NCBI RefSeq assembly: GCF_000010165.1 | Contig: NC_012491.1 | Span: 2,040,001 to 2,104,000 of the forward strand | Origin: Brevibacillus brevis NBRC 100599 | Lineage (GTDB): Bacteria; Bacillota; Bacilli; Brevibacillales; Brevibacillaceae | DNA length: 64,000 nt | Direction of reading: 5' to 3' | Shown here: piece by piece, positions 15,914-24,563 of the stretch | Layout of the letters: every line of letters begins with the position of its first letter | Position numbering within the stretch: the stretch's first letter is position 1 | Translations under genes and position numbers: made by a program | Notes under the pieces: generated by a model | Told to the model about the DNA's origin: nothing | Database searches by the model: none | The model's input: the letters and a program-made list of their open reading frames with translations, nothing else

Positions 15914-17830
15914 ATGCAAATATTATCAGTAGAAAACCTCTCCAAAGGTTATGGAGAAAAAGAATTGTTTGATAACATTTCCTTTCATATTGCCGAGCAA
16001 GAGCGTATTGGTCTGATCGGTGTTAATGGTACGGGAAAATCCTCGCTCCTGAAAATTGTGGCAGGCTTGGATACAGCGGATAGCGGAAAAATTGTTCACG
16101 CGAATCATTTCCATGTGGAGTATTTGCCGCAAAATCCTGATTTTGACGAAAACTCCTCCATACTGGAACAAGTATTTTACGGCGATTCCCCACTCATTCA
16201 GCTTTTGCGTGATTATGAAACAGCGCTAGAGGCTGTTCAGGAATCGCCTGACGATGAGAAAAAACAGGCGCGATTGTTTGCTGTTCAAAACCGGATGGAT
16301 GCGGCTGATGCGTGGGAGAGCAATACGCAAGCCAAAATGATCCTGACCAAGCTTGGCCTGCACAATTTCTCACAAAAGGTAGGAGAGCTCTCTGGTGGGC
16401 AAAAAAAGCGTGTAGCCATGGCACGTGCTTTGATCCAACCAGCAGACCTGCTTATTTTGGATGAGCCTACGAACCATATTGACAACGAGACAGTCGAGTG
16501 GCTGGAAGAGTATTTGTCCCGATACAAGGGCGCTTTGCTGCTCGTCACCCATGATCGGTACTTCCTGGATCGCGTGACGAACCGCACGTTTGAGCTGGAT
16601 CGCGGCAACCTCTATAGCTACGAAGGCAACTACGCGATGTTCCTGGAGAAAAAAGCAGAGCGTGAAGAAAATGAAGCGGCCGTAGAGAGCAAGCGGCAAA
16701 ATCTGCTTCGACGCGAGCTGGCATGGCTTCGTCGCGGAGCAAAAGCACGGACGACCAAACAAAAGGCGCGTGTGCAACGGGCTGAGGAGTTACGAGATAA
16801 AGCTGTAGATGGACCGGCTGCCAAGATGGAAATGGCACTCGGGGCCAGTCGTCTCGGTAAAAAGGTGATTGAGCTTACAAACATCCATAAAGCGTACGGT
16901 GAGCGAAAACTGATCAACGATTTCAGCTATATTGTCCTGCCGGGTGATCGTGTGGGGATTATCGGGCCAAATGGAAGCGGAAAAACGACGCTCTTGAACA
17001 TGCTTGCAGGAAGAATTCAACCAGATAGCGGTTCATTGGAAATTGGGACGACCGTAAAAATTGCCTACTACACGCAGGATAGTGTCGAGATGGACGAAAA
17101 GCTGCGCGTCATCGAATATGTAAAGGAAGCCGCAGAGGTCATTCAGACGAGCAACGGAGAATCGATCACAGCTTCGCAAATGCTGGAGCGGTTCCTGTTT
17201 TCGCCGCATATGCAATGGACACCGATTTCCCGCTTGTCTGGGGGAGAGCGCAGACGTCTCTATCTGCTTCGTACGTTGATGGGAGAGCCGAATGTGCTGT
17301 TTTTAGATGAGCCGACCAATGATTTGGATATTCAAACACTCAGTATTTTGGAGGATTATCTCGAGCAGTTCCCCGGCGCAGTCATCACGGTATCGCATGA
17401 CCGCTATTTCCTCGATCGCACCGTAGACCATTTGTTTGCTTTTGAGGGGCAAGGAAACATTCGTCATTACTACGGCAACTACTCCGAGTACCTGGAAGAA
17501 AGACGTCAGGAAAAGGCAACACAAGTGCAAGAAGCGGATCAACAGGCAGAAAAGGCGCAAAGCAACAGCGGGGCTAATCGCGGCAACAATCGCACGCGCA
17601 AGCTGTCCTACAAGGATCAGAAGGAATGGGATGCGATTGAAGGCAAGATCGCGGCTTTGGAAGAGCGCAGCGTCAAGCTAAAACAAGAGATTGCAGCGTC
17701 TGGGAGCGATTACGGCAAAATTGAAAAGCTCTATGCAGAAGAACAGCAAGTGGCAGCAGAGCTGGAAGCAACTATTGAGCGTTGGGCGGAATTATCTGCA
17801 ATGGTAGAGGAATTGGAGCAAGGGAAATAA
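15914..17830 (+). CDS. ABC-F family ATPase, YfmR/Uup-like
   Basis: The 638-residue protein has two fused ABC domains and no membrane segments. Domain 1: Walker A GVNGTGKSS near residue 36, signature LSGGQKKR near 162, Walker B LLILDEPTNH. Linker: the charged ABC-F interdomain helix around residues 240-300, with KARTTKQKARVQRAEEL. Domain 2: Walker A GPNGSGKTT near 356, signature LSGGERRR near 440, VLFLDEPTNDLDI. A coiled-coil C-terminal domain follows (about 560-636), as in Uup and YfmR. ABC-F proteins act on ribosomes to relieve stalling; YfmR cooperates with EF-P. The ATG at 15914 follows AGGTGA. Confidence 0.9.
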   Translation: MQILSVENLSKGYGEKELFDNISFHIAEQERIGLIGVNGTGKSSLLKIVAGLDTADSGKIVHANHFHVEYLPQNPDFDENSSILEQVFYGDSPLIQLLRDYETALEAVQESPDDEKKQARLFAVQNRMDAADAWESNTQAKMILTKLGLHNFSQKVGELSGGQKKRVAMARALIQPADLLILDEPTNHIDNETVEWLEEYLSRYKGALLLVTHDRYFLDRVTNRTFELDRGNLYSYEGNYAMFLEKKAEREENEAAVESKRQNLLRRELAWLRRGAKARTTKQKARVQRAEELRDKAVDGPAAKMEMALGASRLGKKVIELTNIHKAYGERKLINDFSYIVLPGDRVGIIGPNGSGKTTLLNMLAGRIQPDSGSLEIGTTVKIAYYTQDSVEMDEKLRVIEYVKEAAEVIQTSNGESITASQMLERFLFSPHMQWTPISRLSGGERRRLYLLRTLMGEPNVLFLDEPTNDLDIQTLSILEDYLEQFPGAVITVSHDRYFLDRTVDHLFAFEGQGNIRHYYGNYSEYLEERRQEKATQVQEADQQAEKAQSNSGANRGNNRTRKLSYKDQKEWDAIEGKIAALEERSVKLKQEIAASGSDYGKIEKLYAEEQQVAAELEATIERWAELSAMVEELEQGK

Positions 17831-17920
17831 TTAGTGACGTAGCCAGTAATTGAGGGCTGGGAATCCGACGCATCCACCTGTAGACTAGAGTAGATTACTA
17901 GAGTAGAGGAGTCGCTGTCG

Positions 17921-18142
17921 TTGCCTGCCTATAAGTTAGACCCGGAATGGGTGATGTCTTACCTAGAGCTGCAAGAACATCAGCTCTCTTCCGAAGTGCA
18001 TCCAGAGGATAAAGAAGTGATCATGAACAAGATCAGGGAAATGACGTTATCGATCATGTACAAGCAAGCGAGAAGATTTCTTGTATACTTGGAATCGGAT
18101 GAAACGGAAGCAGAAAGAACGAAAAAGACTCATCTTATGTGA
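17921..18142 (+). CDS. Small hypothetical protein (73 aa)
   Basis: The charged protein has 73 residues (EWVMSYLELQEHQLSSEVHP, then DKEVIMNKIREMTLSIMYK), is predicted mostly helical, and has no Cys and no signal peptide. The start is TTG at 17921, nine bases after GAGGAG, and a strong terminator follows directly. No family is recognised. It may be cotranscribed with the ABC-F gene 90 bases upstream, since I see no terminator between them. Confidence 0.6.
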   Translation: MPAYKLDPEWVMSYLELQEHQLSSEVHPEDKEVIMNKIREMTLSIMYKQARRFLVYLESDETEAERTKKTHLM

Positions 18143-18144
18143 AG

Positions 18145-18180
18145 AAGACCCGCCTTGGTTTAAAAGGGCGGGTCTTTTGT
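18145..18180 (+). terminator. Terminator after the 73-aa gene
   Basis: AAGACCCGCC and GGCGGGTCTT form a perfect ten-pair stem followed by TTGTTT. It also lies at the 3' end of the convergent L,D-transpeptidase gene. Confidence 0.85.
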
Positions 18181-18186
18181 TTCTAT

Positions 18187-18609
18187 TTATTGCTGTCTGA
18201 TTCGAACGGGCGTACCTATGGGCACGATTTTTGCCAGCGCATTCACGTCCTCATTGAACATGCGAATACAGCCGTGAGATACATACTTGCCAATAGAAGA
18301 AGGATCGTTCGTACCGTGAATGCCATAGTGTGGCTTACTTAGTCCCATCCATAAGGTGCCGAAAGCACTCAAACGACCTCCCGGATAGGAATTCGGATAG
18401 GGAACCTTGCTGATGATGGTAAAATCCCCTCGTGGTGTCGATGTGGCAATTTTGCCCAAGGCAACAGGATAAGAACGGATGAGTCGGTTCCCATCGAACA
18501 GGTCGAGCCGTAGCTTCGCAATCGAGATGCGGATGTTGTAGGACGGCAGCTTCTTCACCTCCCCCACAAACGATACGAAATGCCGCTTATACCATCTTAT
18601 GAAAACCAA
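18187..18609 (-). CDS. YkuD-family L,D-transpeptidase (short form)
   Basis: The YkuD catalytic domain covers nearly the whole protein: SYPVALGKIATSTPRGDFTI, then YGIHGTNDPSSIGKYVSHGCIRM with the catalytic Cys in SHGCIR. These enzymes make 3-3 cross-links or attach proteins in peptidoglycan. There is no LysM module, unlike Bacillus YkuD. The start is uncertain. The frame opens with TTG at 18609 without a good ribosome site. A strong GGGGGAGGTG lies inside the frame, positioned for a CTG codon at 18549 (LPSYNIRISI) about eight bases downstream. No secretion signal is obvious from either start. Confidence 0.8.
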   Translation of the reverse strand: MVFIRWYKRHFVSFVGEVKKLPSYNIRISIAKLRLDLFDGNRLIRSYPVALGKIATSTPRGDFTIISKVPYPNSYPGGRLSAFGTLWMGLSKPHYGIHGTNDPSSIGKYVSHGCIRMFNEDVNALAKIVPIGTPVRIRQQ

Positions 18610-18635
18610 CGGAACCGGTACCTTTTCTCTGATGA

Positions 18636-18881
18636 TTAATGTAGTTTGAAATCTAATGAAAACGTATCTGGATAGCGTAGTCCGTCACGATAGAACAAGG
18701 TTCGCACCCAGACGTACATCCGTAATGGAATGGAAGGAAAGACGATGGCGAGCTTACCTTCTTCCAAGACAGGCAAATCGAGCGGGGATTGAATTTCATA
18801 AGGGACTCCTTCTTGATCAAGCAACGTTTTGTAATGTTGAGCCTCACTCCAGCTAACAGGATAATAAAATGATCTCTCCAT
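18636..18881 (-). CDS. Small hypothetical protein (81 aa)
   Basis: The 81-residue protein begins ERSFYYPVSWSEAQHYKTLL and contains EGVPYEIQSPLDLP and MYVWVRTLFYRDGLRYPDTF. It has no signal, no Cys and no known motif. The form (a short alpha-beta domain with EAQHYKTLLDQEGVPYEI) is reminiscent of small DUF2007-like proteins, but that is only an impression. AAAGGTG lies upstream of the ATG. It is upstream of the L,D-transpeptidase gene on the same strand and could be cotranscribed. Confidence 0.55.
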   Translation of the reverse strand: MERSFYYPVSWSEAQHYKTLLDQEGVPYEIQSPLDLPVLEEGKLAIVFPSIPLRMYVWVRTLFYRDGLRYPDTFSLDFKLH

Positions 18882-19083
18882 CCAATTCCAACACCTTTCC
18901 AGGTTTCACTGCTTCCCATTGTATGTAAAACATTTGAGATAAAAAAAGAAACAAACGCCATAGTCATTGAAAAATAGGCAGCCTAATTGCGTTTTTAAAA
19001 GTGTCGTCTAGGCAAAAAACGTCATGATTTTCCCAGAAAATGCGTGTAAAGTGGAAGTAAGCACAAACTGGAGGGACAAGGGA

Positions 19084-19842
19084 ATGAAGCAGACGCACTT
19101 GCACTTTAACATGCAAATAGGCAGAAAAAAGCCAGTGAGTGTAAACAACACGGAAACGGCTTGTCCTTTTTGTGATCGAAACAGTCTCACCGATGTTTTG
19201 GAGCAGCGGGGCTCCATGATTTGGCTCATGAACAAATTCCCTGTTCTGGAGGATACGCATCAGACTGTTTTGATTGAGACGGATGAATGCCAAGGAGATT
19301 GGTCTGTCTATTCCAAAGAACATGTACGTGCATTGCTGGCATTCGGGGTAGAGAAGTGGCTTGAAATGGAGCAAAGCAAGTCTTATCGTTCCGTTCTGTT
19401 TTTCAAGAACCACGGTCCGTATTCCGGAGGGAGCATTCGCCATCCGCACATGCAAATTGTCGGATTAAACGACTTTGACTATCTGGATCAAGTAAAAGAC
19501 AGTGATTTTATTGGCATGACCATCGATCAAGAGGCGGGGGTTGAGTGCAATCTGTCTACGCATCCGCGTGCAGGTTTTTTTGAATACAATGTCATTCTTT
19601 CGGACTTTGATCGACTGCCGAAAATGGCAGACTACTTACAAATTTTAGCACATTGGATACTGACTCATGTCAATCCTCGTCATCAAAGCTATAATTTTTT
19701 CTTTTACCATTGGGGAGAAAAGCTGATCGCCAAAGTGGTTCCGAGATTTGTTACCTCGCCTCTTTACGTAGGCTATTCGATTCCGCAGGTCGCCAATAAT
19801 TTGGAGGATATGGTCGCCCAATTGCAACGACGATACTTCTAA
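19084..19842 (+). CDS. DUF4931 protein, GalT/HIT-like fold
   Basis: The 252-residue protein has a zinc-like CPFCDRNSL near residue 28, a sequence typical of galactose-1-phosphate uridylyltransferase relatives, and the HIT-type catalytic strand SGGSIRHPHMQIVGL near 118 (HPHMQ). This fits the DUF4931 family, thought to be nucleotidyl-transferases or hydrolases of the HIT superfamily; the substrate is unknown. The start at 19084 follows GGAGGGACAAGG. The open frame upstream is not supported. The GNAT gene begins 22 bases after its stop, so the two may form an operon. Confidence 0.8.
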   Translation: MKQTHLHFNMQIGRKKPVSVNNTETACPFCDRNSLTDVLEQRGSMIWLMNKFPVLEDTHQTVLIETDECQGDWSVYSKEHVRALLAFGVEKWLEMEQSKSYRSVLFFKNHGPYSGGSIRHPHMQIVGLNDFDYLDQVKDSDFIGMTIDQEAGVECNLSTHPRAGFFEYNVILSDFDRLPKMADYLQILAHWILTHVNPRHQSYNFFFYHWGEKLIAKVVPRFVTSPLYVGYSIPQVANNLEDMVAQLQRRYF

Positions 19843-19864
19843 TCATAGAAAGGGTGCTTACGCG

Positions 19865-20725
19865 ATGACGTATACGATCTCGGCAAGAAAAACACTCACC
19901 TCAGAGGAACTGGCACAAATTAAAGAATTGGTTGGGATTTGCAATGAGCAGGATGGGATTGATCTCAAAGTAAACCCGGGAATGCTGGAAAAGCGTTCGG
20001 GAGAGCATGAAGAGGACTTTGTCTGTTATGCGGATGGAAAGCTGGTTGGCTTTCTGGGCCTCTACGTGTTTCATGGCGGTGAGGCAGAAGTGAGCGGCAT
20101 GGTCCACCCAGCCTACAGAAGAAAAGGCATATTCACAGCGTTGCAAGCACAAGCCGCAGATGCATGCAGACGAAGAGGCATTCCGGCGCAGTTGTTTATT
20201 GTTCAGCGAGAATCGGAAAACGGTAAGTCGTTGATGGAGCGAATCGGCAGTGAATACCAATTCTCGGAATATTGGATGGATTTGGGAGAGAAGCAAAGAG
20301 CAACGGTTTCTGAAAACGTGCTGCTTCGACCGGAGATCGCCAGTGACTACGAAACATTGATTTGGCTAAACGTCCATGGCTTTCAAATGGAGGAAGAACG
20401 TGCAAGGGAAATGGCCGAAAACATGGCGGGTGATCCAAAGGCCACCACGCATTTGATGATTGTCGATGATAAGGCCATTGGCAAAATAAGCGTGAACAAG
20501 GATGAGGGCAAGGCGTTTATTTATGGATTTTGTGTCCACCCGGATTACCAAGGGAAAGGATATGGACGCCAGGCTTTGGCGCAAACGATCGAGATGCTGG
20601 GGAAAGAAGGATACCAGAACATATCACTGGAGGTAGCCTGTGAAAACAGCAATGCTTTGGGGCTGTATGAATCATGCGGCTTTTTCGTAAAGTCGGCCAA
20701 TGATTACTATAAGCTGGCGTTGTAG
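19865..20725 (+). CDS. Tandem GNAT-family acetyltransferase (286 aa)
   Basis: Two GNAT domains are visible. The first (about residues 1-135) has EAEVSGMVHPAYRRKGIFTALQAQA, where YRRKGI is the acetyl-CoA loop. The second (about 145-286) has FIYGFCVHPDYQGKGYGRQALAQTIEML, where YQGKGYG is canonical. Both loops look intact, so either or both domains could be active. It follows the DUF4931 gene by 22 bases, with AAAGGG before the ATG. The acceptor is unknown. Confidence 0.88.
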   Translation: MTYTISARKTLTSEELAQIKELVGICNEQDGIDLKVNPGMLEKRSGEHEEDFVCYADGKLVGFLGLYVFHGGEAEVSGMVHPAYRRKGIFTALQAQAADACRRRGIPAQLFIVQRESENGKSLMERIGSEYQFSEYWMDLGEKQRATVSENVLLRPEIASDYETLIWLNVHGFQMEEERAREMAENMAGDPKATTHLMIVDDKAIGKISVNKDEGKAFIYGFCVHPDYQGKGYGRQALAQTIEMLGKEGYQNISLEVACENSNALGLYESCGFFVKSANDYYKLAL

Positions 20726-20827
20726 GGGGCAAACTGCTTTTCACTATCTCTCAGGTTGGAAAACGTATCAGGATACATGCTACGATAGAAGAGAAAGCAA
20801 GTGTGCTGTAAAAAGGAGTGACTCATT

Positions 20828-21958
20828 ATGAAACTGTTGTCCATCGAACCGACGCCGAGTCCAAACGTCATGAAGCTGAATGTAGACGAGCGTTTGCCGG
20901 ATGGGGTCCAACATGTCTATACAAAGAAAGATACGAGTAAAGCACCAGAACTCATGAACAAGCTCTTGGAGATCGAAGGGGTTACCTCCATTTTTCATAC
21001 GGCAGATTTTCTTGCGCTGGAGCGAAAGTCCAATGCAGATTGGCAACGTATTTTGACGGTCGCGCGCGAGGTTTTGCATGCAGGTGGAGGAGCGGCTGTT
21101 CCTGACCTGTCTGCCGAAGATGCGGGGGCATTTGGAGAGGCGCAAGTGTACATTCAAATGTTCCGTGGAGTTCCGATGCAGGTCAAGGTGACCATGGGGA
21201 CGGAGCAGATTCGTGCAGCGTTGCCAGAGCGTTTTGGACAGGCAGCCGTGCGGGCAGGATCTGCGTCGCCTAACCTCATCATGGAGCGAAAATGGGTCGA
21301 GCATGGCGTACGCTATGGCGATTTGCGCGAGATTGGTGAGGAGGTCGCACTGGAAGTCGATGCCTCCTATCCGGAGAGCCGTGTGGAAGTAATCGTGGAA
21401 CAGGCTATGGCGCTTTGTCCCGGGGAAACCCCAGAGCCAGTCGTGCGTGAAAAGAAAGTCGTTACGCTGGAGATGCTCGATGATCCGGATTGGCAAAAAA
21501 GATATGAAGCGCTGGATCGAATGGAGCCTACTGAAGAGGATTTGCCTGTTTTAGAAAAAGCGCTTCGTGATGGCAAGCCGTCGATTCGCAGGCTGGCCGT
21601 TGTGTATTTGGGCATGATTGGCGGGGATGATGTCTTCCCGCTGCTATTTGAAGCGCTCCGCGATGATTCCGTCTCTGTACGACGCACAGCGGGGGATACC
21701 TTGTCTGACTTAGGTGACACACGCGCAATTCTGCCGATGTGTGAGGCGTTGAAGGATAAAAACAAGTTGGTACGCTGGCGTGCTGCACGTTACTTGTTTG
21801 AGGTGGGGGATGAAACGGCCTTGGATGCTTTGCGTGCCGCACAGAACGATCCCGAGTTCGAGGTCAGCTTGCAAGTCCAAATGGCCGTCCAGCGCATTGA
21901 AAGCGGCGAGGCGGCAAGCGGTACCGTTTGGCAGCAAATGACTCGGCGAAACGATTAG
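20828..21958 (+). CDS. Conserved virulence factor C-like protein (CvfC/YpgR type)
   Basis: The 376-residue protein has an N-terminal Nfu-N-like domain (SIEPTPSPNVMKLNVDERLP, residues 5-90), a middle domain (YIQMFRGVPMQVKV onward) and C-terminal HEAT-like repeats (about 230-360; VLEKALRDGKPSIRRLAVVY, LLFEALRDDSVSVRRTAGD, MCEALKDKNKLVRWRAARY). This matches the CvfC family described in Staphylococcus and the Bacillus YpgR protein. The biochemical function is unsettled; the Nfu-like part hints at iron-sulfur proteins, but I see no CxxC for cluster binding in it. AAAAGGAGTG lies ahead of the ATG, and a strong terminator follows. Confidence 0.88.
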   Translation: MKLLSIEPTPSPNVMKLNVDERLPDGVQHVYTKKDTSKAPELMNKLLEIEGVTSIFHTADFLALERKSNADWQRILTVAREVLHAGGGAAVPDLSAEDAGAFGEAQVYIQMFRGVPMQVKVTMGTEQIRAALPERFGQAAVRAGSASPNLIMERKWVEHGVRYGDLREIGEEVALEVDASYPESRVEVIVEQAMALCPGETPEPVVREKKVVTLEMLDDPDWQKRYEALDRMEPTEEDLPVLEKALRDGKPSIRRLAVVYLGMIGGDDVFPLLFEALRDDSVSVRRTAGDTLSDLGDTRAILPMCEALKDKNKLVRWRAARYLFEVGDETALDALRAAQNDPEFEVSLQVQMAVQRIESGEAASGTVWQQMTRRND

Positions 21959-21981
21959 TTCGCTCCTTCCCGTTGCGTTTG

Positions 21982-22024
21982 AGCCCTCTATCAAGCAGAT
22001 TCCTGCTAGAGAGGGCTTTTTTGT
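21982..22024 (+). terminator. Terminator after the CvfC-like gene
   Basis: AGCCCTCT and AGAGGGCT form the base of a hairpin, with a further inner AGCAG/CTGCT pairing, followed by TTTTTTG. Confidence 0.85.
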
Positions 22025-22153
22025 GGTGTTCTCGTTGGTTGGATATACAGCGGATAGCGGGGCATACTGCTTCAAGAAGAGCGGTAAACAAGCTGGTTCA
22101 TTAGGTAAATATTGGTATAAGTCAGTATAAAAATAGACACAGTTCAATAATAG

Positions 22154-22183
22154 TTGACTTCCACCTTATCCATCCCTTAGACT
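22154..22183 (+). promoter_or_regulatory. Possible promoter of the FAD oxidoreductase gene
   Basis: TTGACT (22154-22159) and TAGACT (22178-22183) are separated by 18 bases, 56 bases ahead of the ATG. Confidence 0.45.
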
Positions 22184-22238
22184 AGGATAGGGTTTAGTTT
22201 ATGTATTCAACATCGCTAGTGCGTAGGGGAGATTGTGT

Positions 22239-23534
22239 ATGACAACCAATCACTATGACGTTGTTATTGTAGGTGGAGGACTTGCTGGTCTTTCCAGCGC
22301 TGCCTACCTGTCGTCGAAAGGCAAAAAAGTTGCAGTTTTGGAACGCGGTCAATTGGGTGGACGTGCCGTTACACTGAAGATCAAAGGATTTAACTTCAAC
22401 TTCGGTGCCCACGCCATTTATGCTCGCGACAGCTCCGTTTTGAGAACGTTTGAAAAAGAATTGGGTCTGAACATCGATTGGCAGGATTTCAATCCGACGA
22501 AAGCCAAGTACGATATTGGTAGCGATCTGACTGCAGTTCCGGCGAATGTACAAGGACTTTTCCAAACGAAGCTCTTAAAAGGTATGGACAAAGTATTGTT
22601 CACGTTTGAGATTTTGAAAACGATGCTAAAAATGGAGAAAGGCCATCCACATATGTCGATTCAAAAGTGGATGGAGAAAAAGCAAGTCAACGAAGAAGTG
22701 CGAGAAATGATGTTGACGCTTGCTTCTTCCAACTTCTTCACGCGTGAGCCTGAAAAGATTCCTTCTGACGTTTTCTTTTCTTACTACAGCCGTTTGTTTA
22801 CAACGAATAAACCGGTAGCGTATATCGGTGGCGGCTGGCAAGCACTGATCAATGAATTCGTGCGTGTGATTGAAGCAAATCAGGGTACGATTCTGATCAA
22901 AACCAAAGTAGAAAAGTTCCACGTAGAGAATGACCGTGTGGTTGGAGTGGTGACACCGGAGGGCGAATTTACGGCGGATGAATTTATTTGCTGTATCCCG
23001 CCGAAGGAGATGGCGAAGGTCTTTGCGGAGACGCGCCTGGAGCATGCGGTTGCACAGCATGCTGAATACGAGCCAACGGTTGTTATGGTGTATGACATTG
23101 GCTTGAAAGAGCGAATTGACGTACCGTTCTCCTACATCTACGAAAAAGCAAACAATATTTTCATTACCGATATTTCGTATTATGACCGCACTTGTGTACC
23201 TGAAGGCGGGCAGTTGCTGCAGGCGACTGCTTACATGCGTCAGGATGAAGTAGGAAACAAGGAAGCGGCCGAAATCCGCAAACAAGAGATTGAAAACCTG
23301 TATGACAAGCATTTCCCAGGCTGGCGTGAGCAACTGGTTGTGCCGCGCGTTTCTGCTCGTGCAGTCGTACAGGAGATCAAATGGACCATGAATCAGAAGC
23401 CAATGCCGATTTTCATGCCGGATTACCGCAACCTGTTCTTTGCGGGTGACTGGTGTGAAGGACAAGGCCAACTGTCTGAGCTGTCTTTCTCTAGCGCGAT
23501 GAACGTTGCCAAGCTGATTTTGGAAAAAGAATAA
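22239..23534 (+). CDS. FAD-dependent oxidoreductase (phytoene-desaturase / amine-oxidase like)
   Basis: The 431-residue protein has an N-terminal dinucleotide-binding fold (YDVVIVGGGLAGLSSAAYLSSKG, residues 7-29, then VAVLERGQLGGRAVTLKIKGFNFNFGAHAI) and a C-terminal FAD-closing segment NLFFAGDWCEGQGQLSELSFSSAMNVAKLIL. The layout is that of the amine oxidase / phytoene desaturase superfamily. No carotenoid genes are nearby, so the substrate is unknown. The ATG at 22239 has GGGGAG eight bases upstream. It is a single-gene unit with its own terminator. Confidence 0.85.
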   Translation: MTTNHYDVVIVGGGLAGLSSAAYLSSKGKKVAVLERGQLGGRAVTLKIKGFNFNFGAHAIYARDSSVLRTFEKELGLNIDWQDFNPTKAKYDIGSDLTAVPANVQGLFQTKLLKGMDKVLFTFEILKTMLKMEKGHPHMSIQKWMEKKQVNEEVREMMLTLASSNFFTREPEKIPSDVFFSYYSRLFTTNKPVAYIGGGWQALINEFVRVIEANQGTILIKTKVEKFHVENDRVVGVVTPEGEFTADEFICCIPPKEMAKVFAETRLEHAVAQHAEYEPTVVMVYDIGLKERIDVPFSYIYEKANNIFITDISYYDRTCVPEGGQLLQATAYMRQDEVGNKEAAEIRKQEIENLYDKHFPGWREQLVVPRVSARAVVQEIKWTMNQKPMPIFMPDYRNLFFAGDWCEGQGQLSELSFSSAMNVAKLILEKE

Positions 23535-23543
23535 GTCGATGAC

Positions 23544-23585
23544 GAGCGGGTGTTCCTTGGAGAAAGGAATGCCTGCTTGTTTTTT
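23544..23585 (+). terminator. Terminator after the FAD oxidoreductase gene
   Basis: Bases 23544-23558 and 23564-23578 pair over about 15 positions with several G-T pairs, followed by GTTTTTTCT. Confidence 0.75.
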
Positions 23586-23640
23586 CTCATTCAACGTTAT
23601 AAAGAGAAAGCCCGCCAATGGAGATGGCAGGCCACATGGA

Positions 23641-24453
23641 TTACGCTTTCTGACTATATGCGTGATAAACGAGATTGCCGATTTGCGCCATGACGTTGGC
23701 AGCATCCTTTTGCTCGAGTCCCTTGTTTAAAATGGACAAGGTGACAGCGTGTGAACCGATGTAGAGGATCCCGACATCATGCGTGATTTTGGTTACAGAG
23801 CCAGTCTTGTTGGCGAATTCCCATTTCGGAATCGTCCCGATCACATCACCGTCCGGGTCAGGCAAAAGGAAGGGGATGCGCTCACGGTGCTGCTGAGTCT
23901 TCAAGATGGCGACCATTTTTAAACAGCTGTCGTAGGAGATGATTTTTCCTGTTGCCAAGTAGCGGAGGTGGCTTCCCATGTCTTTTGCCGTCACCTCATT
24001 GTATCCTTCCAATTCGGCTGGGACGACCATAAGCTTGTTGTGGAATTGACTGTTTTTCATTTCGGTTTTTTGCATCGCGTTACGGATGCTCTCTGTCCCC
24101 ACGAGGTCAATCATCATGTTCGTCGCCGTATTGTCGCTTTGGATGATCATCAGGGTAACCAGGTCGCGAATCGTAAATTCGGTGCCGGGAGTCATATGCT
24201 GAAGAACACCTGCACCGCCAACGAGATCGTCTGTACGCAGCTTGATTTTGTCCTCGAAGGCAAACTTGCCTGCATACGCCTCTGCAAAAACAGCTGTCAT
24301 GATCGGGATTTTGATCACACTGGCTGCATAGAAGCGCTGATCTTCGTTGATGGATAAGGTTTCGCCGGTTTGCAAATCTTCGAAAAAGATTCCCCATTCC
24401 CCGCCAGCGTCCTTGATCAGACTGGATATTTGGGCAAAAAGACTGGATAACAT
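23641..24453 (-). CDS. Class A beta-lactamase-fold serine hydrolase without signal peptide
   Basis: The 270-residue protein has the serine-hydrolase motifs of class A beta-lactamases: SVIK (SxxK, near residue 44), SDN in IIQSDNTATNMM near 104, and NKTGSV (KTG, near 219). In the omega-loop region it reads PAELEGYNEVTAKDM, which does not clearly match the ExxLN motif, so true beta-lactam hydrolysis is doubtful. Unlike secreted beta-lactamases, it starts directly with SSLFAQISSLIKDAGGEWG and lacks a signal peptide. The ATG at 24453 is preceded by AAAAGGAG. It is divergent from an OppA-like gene; an amidase or esterase role is possible. Confidence 0.82.
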   Translation of the reverse strand: MLSSLFAQISSLIKDAGGEWGIFFEDLQTGETLSINEDQRFYAASVIKIPIMTAVFAEAYAGKFAFEDKIKLRTDDLVGGAGVLQHMTPGTEFTIRDLVTLMIIQSDNTATNMMIDLVGTESIRNAMQKTEMKNSQFHNKLMVVPAELEGYNEVTAKDMGSHLRYLATGKIISYDSCLKMVAILKTQQHRERIPFLLPDPDGDVIGTIPKWEFANKTGSVTKITHDVGILYIGSHAVTLSILNKGLEQKDAANVMAQIGNLVYHAYSQKA

Positions 24454-24480
24454 GTAGACCCATCTCCTTTTGTTTCGATG

Positions 24481-24509
24481 TAGACAAAATTTTCTCAAGA
24501 TAATATTAT
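24481..24509 (+). promoter_or_regulatory. Possible promoter of the OppA-like gene
   Basis: TAGACA (24481-24486), 17 bases, TATTAT (24504-24509), in the divergent region 54 bases ahead of the proposed start. Confidence 0.45.
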
Positions 24510-24563
24510 TTAGTCATGCTCCTAACAATCAAGAAGAATTATTCAAAGATGGGGGTTTTGCTG

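Noticed and set aside
20780-21496. 238-codon minus-strand frame opposite the CvfC-like gene
   Set aside because: Shadow of a gene with clear Nfu/HEAT features on the plus strand.
22626-23705. 359-codon minus-strand frame opposite the FAD oxidoreductase
   Set aside because: Antisense shadow with no motif and no ribosome site; it crosses a terminator.
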